In this document: piece by piece, positions 1-4,321 of the stretch
How positions within the stretch are numbered: the first letter of the stretch is position 1
Layout: each line of letters opens with the position of its first letter
From: Candidatus Methylomirabilota bacterium
Lineage (GTDB): Bacteria > Methylomirabilota > Methylomirabilia > Methylomirabilales > 2-02-FULL-66-22
DNA: 12,329 bases
Direction of reading: 5' to 3'
Assembly: GCA_016209725.1 (NCBI GenBank)
Contig: JACQVO010000020.1
Location: forward strand, 1-12,329
Notes under the pieces: model-generated
The model's input: the letters and a program-made list of their open reading frames with translations, nothing else
Database searches by the model: none
Told to the model about the DNA's origin: nothing
Position numbers and translations under genes: made by a program

Positions 1-1
1 A

Positions 2-372
2 CTTGCAAGTACAAACCGTGAGACGCGGGAGCAGCTCAACATTTCTCGATTCAGGGGTATCGGCGAAATAGAGTTTACCCGGATTTCGTCATCCAGCAAG
101 GCCAAAACAACAGGCCTGTGGCTTTCGTCCTGGTTGTGGAGAGCAAGGGCAAGCACCTTAAGGGGAGTGAGGATACGAACTACAAACGATCCATTGCCGA
201 GTACTTTGAAAAGGTGGGCCGCAGGGTCTCCTGGCAGAGGCTTGCAAAGGACTTCCAAGACGAGACCTTCCGCTTTCAGGTCTTGGACGAGGGTGAATAC
301 GAAGATCGCGATTGGCGAGCTGATCTGAAGCGGGTGCTTGAGGAACCCATCCGCTGGGAGAAGGTGAGGTAG
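2..372 (+). pseudogene. Type III restriction endonuclease (Res) C-terminal remnant, frame-disrupted
   Basis: This is the 3' end of a gene resembling the Res subunit of type III restriction-modification systems, which cuts DNA when complexed with its Mod methylase. The readable part carries a C-terminal PD-(D/E)XK-like nuclease region: GYRRNRVYPDF at about 55-87, then VVESKGKHLKG at 133-165, which supplies the E-x-K (Glu at 139, Lys at 145), then NEDT-like SEDTNYKR. It ends at the TAG at 370-372. Upstream, the same frame has a TGA at 19-21, while the expected upstream sequence (ETREQL, 20-37) reads in the neighbouring frame. A frameshift therefore lies near 38-43. The helicase part is outside the window, so I cannot tell whether it survives. 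No mod gene is visible. Family assignment is from motif memory; the frame break is seen directly, although an assembly error could mimic it. Confidence 0.62.
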
Positions 373-377
373 CCCGC

Positions 378-572
378 GCGCTGAACGGCAAACGCATCCT
401 GTTGGGGGTCACCGGGAGCATTGCGGTGTACAAGGCGGTGGAAGTTCTCCGGGAGCTGACGAAGCACGGCGCCGAGGTCTAGATGGTGATGACGGCAGCA
501 ACTACCGCCGTCATTCCGCGGCTCATGTTTGGGACACTGGGATCGCGAGGGAATGTCCGACTTCAGACTCTT
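378..572 (+). pseudogene. Decayed duplicate of the coaBC 5' end
   Basis: This stretch aligns codon for codon with the start of the intact coaBC at 2084. By my manual count 99 of the first 117 bases match, including a 21-base exact block at 381-401. It translates as LNGKRILLGVTGSIAVYKAV and onward, the flavoprotein start of phosphopantothenoylcysteine decarboxylase. It then meets an in-frame TAG at 480-482, where the intact gene has CAG. Weaker similarity continues past the stop (VIPRLMFGTL against VTPLTFETLS, after one codon of gap) to about 555-575 and then disappears. The start codon position reads GCG instead of GTG. Most differences are at third codon positions, which suggests that much of the divergence arose while the sequence was still coding. 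It begins 5 bp after the stop of the Res remnant. No function is expected. Confidence 0.85.
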
Positions 573-620
573 CGACCAACGTGACCCCCATCTTATGCCT
601 CCCCGTGACGACGAGACGGC

Positions 621-854
621 ATGTACTTCGAAATCATCAGCGAGATCACCGATATCGAGGTCATCGCCAGAGGTCGAGGTATACGCGACTTGGCGCGCGT
701 TCGCAAGAAGTACGGCCCCGGCAGTTGGCGCAAAGTCAAAGGCCGGGCAACCGTCCGAATGGAAGATGGCAGTATCCATCACGCAGAAATCCACTGGTAC
801 GAAGCACACGGCATCGGCCGGAAGCGCTTCAAAATCAAGCGGACTCTGGAGTGA
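621..854 (+). CDS. Small basic conserved-type protein of unknown function, first of a tandem pair
   Basis: This is a 77-residue protein starting MYFEIISEITDIEVIARGRG, with a basic middle (VRKKYGPGSWRKVKG) and an end containing EIHWYEAHGIGRKRFKIKR. I recognise this layout as a small hypothetical protein found in many environmental bacteria, but I know no assigned function. It has no signal peptide, membrane segment or metal-binding cysteines. The net positive charge and compact beta-rich look would suit nucleic-acid or partner-protein binding, which is inference only. The start is the first ATG after several in-frame stops; the ribosome site is weak. The next gene begins 4 bp after its stop with its own GGAG (848-851) inside this gene, so the two are probably translated as a unit. 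A toxin-antitoxin-like role is possible but unsupported. Confidence 0.72.
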   Translation: MYFEIISEITDIEVIARGRGIRDLARVRKKYGPGSWRKVKGRATVRMEDGSIHHAEIHWYEAHGIGRKRFKIKRTLE

Positions 855-858
855 CCCT

Positions 859-1098
859 ATGAGGAAAACATTGCCTATCCGATTTGCTATCTGCCTCAAG
901 AATAGTGGCAGCGAGGACTTGATCGTCCGGAAAGTTTATCAGGTCTTGCCGGACGAGAGGGCCGAGAAACAGAGGCTCTTGCGCGTCATCGACGAATCAG
1001 GCGAGGATTACCTGTATCCCAGCGGCTATTTCTTCTTCCTTGAGTTGCCGCAGAAGGTCGAGCGTGCGTTACGTCAGAAGGATTCTGCCGCCGCATAG
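859..1098 (+). CDS. Small conserved-type protein of unknown function, second of a tandem pair
   Basis: This is a 79-residue, roughly neutral to acidic protein. Its core reads FAICLKNSGSEDLIVRKVYQ, then VLPDERAEKQRLLRVIDESG, then EDYLYPSGYFFFLELPQ. The pattern 'ED-L-RKVYQVLPDE ... LRVIDESGEDYLYP' is familiar from small hypothetical proteins of soil and sediment bacteria, and looks like a compact beta-barrel (SH3-like) fold. The fold is inference; no biochemical role is known to me. ATG 859 is chosen over upstream starts in the same open frame because GGAG at 848-851 sits 7 bases before it, and because the frame upstream of 859 runs through the preceding gene out of phase. The codon pattern is less GC-biased than the housekeeping genes to the right, in keeping with an accessory origin. 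Confidence 0.75.
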   Translation: MRKTLPIRFAICLKNSGSEDLIVRKVYQVLPDERAEKQRLLRVIDESGEDYLYPSGYFFFLELPQKVERALRQKDSAAA

Positions 1099-1160
1099 AC
1101 GTCCGACCACGTACGGCGTACCCCCGACCGCTGCCAACAGGGCGTCGGGTGACGATATGC

Positions 1161-1188
1161 TTTGACCGATGCCCGGTCATCATACACT
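1161..1188 (+). promoter_or_regulatory. Candidate promoter with internal palindrome ahead of the CSCWMCGNPR gene
   Basis: TTTGAC (1161-1166) and TACACT (1183-1188) are separated by 16 bases and would start RNA near 1195, about 87 bases before the ATG at 1282. The perfect inverted repeat TGACCG-ATGCC-CGGTCA (1163-1179) lies over the -35 box and spacer, a typical place for a repressor site. The boxes are only approximate matches, so this is a prediction. Confidence 0.35.
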
Positions 1189-1281
1189 GGTGAGTGTCGG
1201 GTGAGCGGATTGCGCAAGCAGACCCCGATCGGGGGCATCACAACCGCGCAGAGCGAGAAGCAGGACAAAGGAGATGCGCAA

Positions 1282-1503
1282 ATGATGCGGGCGCGGGCAC
1301 GGCGGCGGCATCATGTGAGCCGGATCAAACGCCGTGTGCGGCGATACTACGGCGGCTACGCCAAGGACAAGCCGCGACACCTGGGCCGAATCGCCCGTAC
1401 CCGCCAGCTCTGCTCCTGCTGGATGTGCGGGAATCCGCGCCGGTACTTGGGGGAGCGTTCACTTCAGGAACGCCGGGCGTTCCAGCCGGTTGAATCCTGG
1501 TAG
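1282..1503 (+). CDS. Small arginine-rich protein with CxCxxC motif (CSCWMCGNPR)
   Basis: This is a 73-residue, very basic protein. Residues 3-22 are mostly Arg and His (RARARRRHHVSRIKRRVRR). A short YYGGYAKDKPRHLG segment follows, then CSCWMCGNPR at 44-53 with three closely spaced cysteines (44, 46, 49), then LGERSLQERR. I recognise the 'HHVxRIKxR ... CSCWMCGNPRR ... LTxQERR' layout as a recurrent small hypothetical protein of bacteria; its function is not known to me. The cysteines plus His suggest metal binding, and the Arg-rich head suggests nucleic-acid contact; both are inference. The start at 1282 has AAAGGAG (1267-1273) 8 bases upstream. Longer readings from 1162 lack a ribosome site. 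It stands alone, with a candidate palindrome-bearing promoter upstream. Confidence 0.78.
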   Translation: MMRARARRRHHVSRIKRRVRRYYGGYAKDKPRHLGRIARTRQLCSCWMCGNPRRYLGERSLQERRAFQPVESW

Positions 1504-1539
1504 GGGAATCCTGTCCGCGGCCATCTCTTGGTCATTGTG

Positions 1540-1548
1540 TGCTATGAT
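1540..1548 (+). promoter_or_regulatory. Candidate extended -10 promoter for the DUF2442 gene
   Basis: TGCTATGAT matches the extended -10 pattern (TGn followed by TATGAT at 1543-1548). No good -35 lies at the proper distance (TTGGTC at 1528 is too close), which extended -10 promoters can tolerate. RNA would start near 1555, about 40 bases before the DUF2442 start. It lies at the head of the truncated DUF4160 stub. Confidence 0.3.
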
Positions 1549-1606
1549 TCGCCAAATCTTCCAGACCCATCACAGGGTCATTCTGGAGGCATGGCATGAA
1601 CAGTGC
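1544..1606 (+). pseudogene. C-terminal stub of a DUF4160 gene
   Basis: The frame here reads IRQIFQTHHRVILEAWHEQ. It resembles the last helix of DUF4160 proteins, which typically end in a pattern like 'RIVxENxxxLLEAWHEYF' and lie directly before, and often overlap, a DUF2442 gene. The tail overlaps the ATG at 1596 just as in intact pairs. Everything N-terminal to this helix (the arginine- and histidine-rich body of DUF4160) is missing: the sequence upstream to 1503 does not resemble it, and the original stop codon appears lost because the frame runs on to 2032. The stub is too short to work alone. Confidence 0.5.
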
Positions 1607-1943
1607 GTCTACCAGCGATCCCCGTATTCAGGACGTGCGCGTCACCGAGGACGAGATCATTGCGTATCTGGCGGACGGCCGGGTTATCAGTGTGCCGCTC
1701 GCTTGGTCGTGGCGATTGTCCGAAGCGACGCCGGCGCAGCGCGCACACTTCCGCCTCATTGGCAGCGGTCAGGGAGTGCACTGGCCCGAGATCGACGAGG
1801 ACATCAGTGTGGAGGGGATGCTTCATGGTGTCCCGGCACGTCGCCCGAAATCCAGTTCCGCAGGAGGCAAGGTCCGCCCCGCACACTCCCAGGCGCCGCC
1901 TCAGCGGATGCAGCCGACATGGAAAAGAGCCGCCCGCACCTGA
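1596..1943 (+). CDS. DUF2442 domain protein
   Basis: This is a 115-residue protein. Residues 12-83 form a DUF2442 domain: VRVTEDEIIAYLADGRVISV, then PLAWSWRLSEATPAQRAHFR, then GVHWPEIDEDISVEGMLHG. DUF2442 proteins are small, usually follow a DUF4160 gene, and have been suggested to form toxin-antitoxin-like or NikA-like regulatory pairs; a definite activity is not established. After ARRP at about 80-83 the last ~32 residues (KSSSAGGKVRPAHSQAPP and onward) are low-complexity and not typical of the family, so the natural stop may have been lost by frameshift. ATG 1596 is preceded by GGAGG (1585-1589) at 6 bases; ATG 1591 is in another frame. The usual partner upstream is reduced to a stub, so this copy is probably an orphan. 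Confidence 0.85.
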   Translation: MNSASTSDPRIQDVRVTEDEIIAYLADGRVISVPLAWSWRLSEATPAQRAHFRLIGSGQGVHWPEIDEDISVEGMLHGVPARRPKSSSAGGKVRPAHSQAPPQRMQPTWKRAART

Positions 1944-2071
1944 TGCCCGGTATCCGACAGTGTGGTAAACAAGAGGTGGAATGGTGGGACGGGTTGTGCC
2001 GTGGTCGGATCCCAGGAACGTACCCGCACTGAGGAATGAGTCTGCGGCCGTTATCGGGCGGCGTGGAGAGG

Positions 2072-2081
2072 GGAGGTGATC
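2072..2081 (+). promoter_or_regulatory. Full-length Shine-Dalgarno match deciding the coaBC start
   Basis: GGAGGTGATC is complementary to ten consecutive bases at the 3' end of typical bacterial 16S rRNA. GGAGG ends 7 bases before the GTG at 2084. This fixes the coaBC start at GTG 2084 rather than the in-frame ATG at 2036, which has no such site. Confidence 0.85.
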
Positions 2082-2083
2082 TC

Positions 2084-3286
2084 GTGCTGAACGGCAAACG
2101 CATCCTGCTCGGGGTGACGGGGAGCATCGCGGCGTACAAGGCGGTGGAGCTCACCCGGGAGCTGGTGAAGCGCGGCGCCGAGGTCCAGGTGGTGATGACC
2201 CAGGCGGCCATCCGCTTCGTCACGCCGTTGACGTTCGAGACGCTCTCCAGGCAGCCGGTCCTCCTGGACATGTTTACGCTGGCCTACGGGTCACAGATCG
2301 GTCACATCGAGGCCACGGCGCGCGCGGACCTGTTCGTCGTCGCGCCGGCCACGGCCCACACCATCGCCCGGCTGGCCCATGGGCTGGCCGATGACTTCCT
2401 CAGCAACATCTACCTCGCCAGCCGCTGCCCCGTCCTGGTGGCGCCCGCCATGGACAGCGACATGTATCAGCATGCCGTCGTCCAGGAGAATCTGGCCCGC
2501 CTGCGCGAGCGGGGCGTCCACATCGTGGGGCCGGCCAGCGGGGAGCTGGCCTCGGGCCTCATCGGGCCGGGACGCCTGGTGGAGCCGGAGGAGATCCTCG
2601 AGGCCATCGAGCGGCTGCTCGAACCCTCCGGGGATCTCGCCGGAGAAGTGGTCCTGGTCACGGCGGGACCCACGCGGGAGCCGCTGGATCCGGTCCGGTA
2701 TCTCTCCAATCGGTCCTCGGGGAAGATGGGTTACGCCATCGCCGAGGCCGCCGGGCAGCGGGGGGGCCGGGTGATCCTGATCAGCGGCCCCACAGCCCTG
2801 TTCGCGCCGCGAGAGGCGGAAGTCATACGCGTCGAAACGGCCCAGGAGATGCACGACGCGGTCCTGGCGAAGCTGGATGCCGCCACGGTGGTGATCAAGG
2901 CGGCCGCCGTGGCGGACTACCGGCCGAAGCGGGCGGCCACTCGGAAGCTCAAGAAGGACGAGACGGTCCCCGAGGTGACCCTGGAGTCCACCCCGGACAT
3001 CCTGGCCGAGGTCGGCAGGAGGAAGGGGCGGCGGATCCTGGTGGGCTTCGCCGCCGAGACGGAAGACCTGGTGGTCAATGCCAGGAAGAAGCTCCAGCGC
3101 AAGAACCTGGACCTGATGGTGGCGAATGATATCAGCCAGCCCGGGGCGGGCTTCGACGCCGACACCAACGTGGTGAAGATCCTGGATGCCCAGGGGGGTG
3201 TCGAGGAGCTGCCCCTGCAAGCAAAGCGGTCGGTGGCCGACAGGATTCTCGATCGGGTGGTGGAGCTGCTGAAGCGGCGGGACTGA
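2084..3286 (+). CDS. coaBC: Bifunctional phosphopantothenoylcysteine decarboxylase / phosphopantothenate-cysteine ligase
   Basis: This 400-residue cytosolic enzyme of coenzyme A synthesis couples cysteine to 4'-phosphopantothenate (CoaB, CTP-dependent) and decarboxylates the product (CoaC, FMN-dependent). CoaC spans about 1-185: GVTGSIAAYKAVEL (10-23), catalytic-type His74 in GHIEA, PATAHT (88-93), the PAMDSDMY motif (121-128) and the lid segment ASGLIGPGRL (156-165). CoaB follows: VTAGPTREPLDPVRYLSNRS (192-211) with Asn209, SSGKMG, then AAAVADYRPK, the Lys-rich KLKKDE, and LVGFAAET. Length matches the family (about 400). Position 124 is Asp where E. coli has Asn125, and 157 is Ser where E. 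coli has Cys158; these are variants also seen in other bacterial lineages. GTG start with an exceptionally strong ribosome site. A broken copy of its 5' end lies at 378. The usual rpoZ or gmk neighbour is absent upstream. Confidence 0.97.
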   Translation: MLNGKRILLGVTGSIAAYKAVELTRELVKRGAEVQVVMTQAAIRFVTPLTFETLSRQPVLLDMFTLAYGSQIGHIEATARADLFVVAPATAHTIARLAHGLADDFLSNIYLASRCPVLVAPAMDSDMYQHAVVQENLARLRERGVHIVGPASGELASGLIGPGRLVEPEEILEAIERLLEPSGDLAGEVVLVTAGPTREPLDPVRYLSNRSSGKMGYAIAEAAGQRGGRVILISGPTALFAPREAEVIRVETAQEMHDAVLAKLDAATVVIKAAAVADYRPKRAATRKLKKDETVPEVTLESTPDILAEVGRRKGRRILVGFAAETEDLVVNARKKLQRKNLDLMVANDISQPGAGFDADTNVVKILDAQGGVEELPLQAKRSVADRILDRVVELLKRRD

Positions 3287-3291
3287 GAACC

Positions 3292-3404
3292 GGAAACTGG
3301 AAGACGGAAACTGGAAACTGGGAAACGGAAACTGGAAAACGGAAATCGGAAACTGGTAAAGCTTGGCTGCCGCCAGTGTCCAGCTTCCAGCGTCCAGTTT
3401 CCCG
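3292..3404. repeat. 7-nt degenerate tandem repeat with inverted continuation between coaBC and udg
   Basis: From 3292 to 3361 the sequence is ten back-to-back heptamers around GGAAACT (units GGAAACT, GGAAGAC, GGAAACT, GGAAACT, GGGAAAC, GGAAACT, GGAAAAC, GGAAATC, GGAAACT, GGTAAAG). After an 11-12 base gap, the same motif family appears on the opposite strand as CCAG, TGTCCAG, CTTCCAG, CGTCCAG, TTTCCCG (3373-3404). The two halves can pair as an imperfect ~30-bp stem, so the RNA could act as a terminator or attenuator between the two genes. There is no T-run. It ends 9 bases before the udg start. Confidence 0.85.
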
Positions 3405-3413
3405 GGAGTTGAG

Positions 3414-4106
3414 GTGTTGAGAGATCCCCGCACGGCCCTGCGCGAGATCGTGGGTGAGGTCCGGGCGTATCTCGAAGCGCAACGGGAGCTGGGTCTGGAG
3501 TACACGGACGTCCGGTGGCCGGAGCCGCCGGTCCCGGTCCGCCCTCCCAGCTTGAGCGAGGTGCGGGAGGAGCTGGGAGACTGCACCCGCTGCAAGCTGC
3601 ACCGCCACCGGACCCAGATCGTCTTCGGCGTGGGGAATGCGAAAGCCCGTCTGGTCTTCGTGGGCGAGGCGCCCGGCGCCGACGAGGATGCGCAGGGCGA
3701 GCCGTTCGTGGGCCGCGCCGGGCAGCTCCTTACCAAGATCATCCAGGCCATGGGGATGCAGCGGGAAGACGTCTACATCTGCAACATCATCAAGTGCCGC
3801 CCGCCCAGCAACCGGACGCCCGAGAGCGACGAGATCCTGGCCTGCCAGCCCTTCCTCCTGAAGCAGCTCCAAGCGATCGGCCCGCAGTTCATCTGCGCCC
3901 TGGGGGGTCCCGCAACACAAACGCTCCTCAAGACCAAGGAGCCCATTTCCCGCCTGCGTGGGAAGTTCTATGACTTCCACGGGATCCCCCTCCTGCCCAC
4001 CTACCACCCGGCGTTCCTGCTGCGCAATCCCTACGAGAAGAAGACCGTATGGGACGACATGAAGCTTCTCCTGCGGGAGATGGAGCGCGCCGGGCCCCGA
4101 AACTAG
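3414..4106 (+). CDS. udg: Uracil-DNA glycosylase, family 4 (4Fe-4S)
   Basis: This 230-residue DNA repair enzyme removes uracil from DNA, opening base excision repair of deaminated cytosine. It shows the four cluster-binding cysteines of family 4: C57 and C60 (DCTRC), C128 (IIKCRPPSNR) and C144 (LACQPF). The uracil-pocket motif is GEAPGADED at 84-92, and the second active-site motif is HPAFLLRNP at 198-206. Residues 1-45 are a helical, proline-ended extension (REIVGEVRAYLEAQRELG), common in this family. GTG 3414 is chosen because GGGAG at 3404-3408 lies just before it; TTG 3417 is an alternative. A start at TTG 3363 would translate through the inverted heptamer repeat and is unlikely. It sits between coaBC and priA, an order I know from other bacteria. 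All key residues are present. Confidence 0.95.
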   Translation: MLRDPRTALREIVGEVRAYLEAQRELGLEYTDVRWPEPPVPVRPPSLSEVREELGDCTRCKLHRHRTQIVFGVGNAKARLVFVGEAPGADEDAQGEPFVGRAGQLLTKIIQAMGMQREDVYICNIIKCRPPSNRTPESDEILACQPFLLKQLQAIGPQFICALGGPATQTLLKTKEPISRLRGKFYDFHGIPLLPTYHPAFLLRNPYEKKTVWDDMKLLLREMERAGPRN

Positions 4107-4139
4107 CGTACTGTCTCAGAAATCGCCTTACAGGGGACC

Positions 4140-4200
4140 CGTTCGGGCTGAGCTTGTCGAAGCCCGGAATTCCCACCCTTCGACAGGCTCAGGGTGAACG
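4140..4200. repeat. Inverted pair of dispersed palindromic-type elements
   Basis: The left arm (4140-4164) and right arm (4177-4200) are inverted copies of one ~24-base element: the core TGAGCTTGTCGAAG on the left faces CTTCGACAGGCTCA on the right, with 12 bases between. Elements with the consensus CCCTGAGCCTGTCGAAGG are familiar to me as dispersed intergenic repeats in many environmental bacteria. The pair can form a large hairpin in RNA after udg, and may work as a terminator or RNA-stability element. It lies 34 bases after the udg stop. Confidence 0.8.
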
Positions 4201-4271
4201 GAATTGTAGGGGAACTTGAGAAGCAGCAGACTAGGCACGCAGGCGATTGCGGGCCACGGGCGTTTGGAACT

Positions 4272-4320
4272 CCTGAGTGCCGAATCGCCGGATTGCCTGA
4301 TTTCCGGATAACCCGGATGG
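4272..4320. repeat. 8-nt degenerate tandem repeat ahead of priA
   Basis: Five consecutive octamers run from 4272 to 4311 (CCTGAGTG, CCGAATCG, CCGGATTG, CCTGATTT, CCGGATAA). After one extra base comes a sixth, CCGGATGG (4313-4320), ending one base before the priA ATG. The consensus is about CCGGATTG. TCCGG-ATAAC-CCGGA (4303-4317) forms a small hairpin right at the ribosome site. The rest of the 4107-4321 spacer, between the inverted pair and this repeat, shows nothing I can name. Confidence 0.65.
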
Positions 4321-4321
4321 G

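Noticed and set aside
1334..2032. A 232-codon plus-strand frame covering the DUF2442 gene
   Set aside because: Only the LEAWHE stretch near 1544-1606 is meaningful, as a DUF4160 stub; the rest is out-of-frame reading of the 1282 and 1596 genes.
2036..2083. Upstream ATG start for coaBC
   Set aside because: It has no ribosome site, adds 16 untypical residues, and the full Shine-Dalgarno match points to GTG 2084.
1944..2083. rpoZ or gmk remnant upstream of coaBC, as in many genomes
   Set aside because: No frame in this 140-bp spacer shows omega or guanylate kinase motifs; I see only the ribosome site at its end.
3292..3404. CRISPR-like array
   Set aside because: Units are 7 bases with no spacers, and no cas genes are present.
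3363..3413. TTG start giving a 17-residue longer glycosylase
   Set aside because: The extra residues translate the inverted heptamer repeat and there is no ribosome site.
3287..3413. Classical rho-independent terminator after coaBC
   Set aside because: The stem potential exists but it is imperfect and no T-run follows; kept only as a repeat with possible attenuator role.
2291..3751. A 486-codon open frame on the minus strand over coaBC and udg
   Set aside because: It crosses two well-identified plus-strand genes and reads the heptamer repeat as a low-complexity FQFP-type string; no plausible protein.
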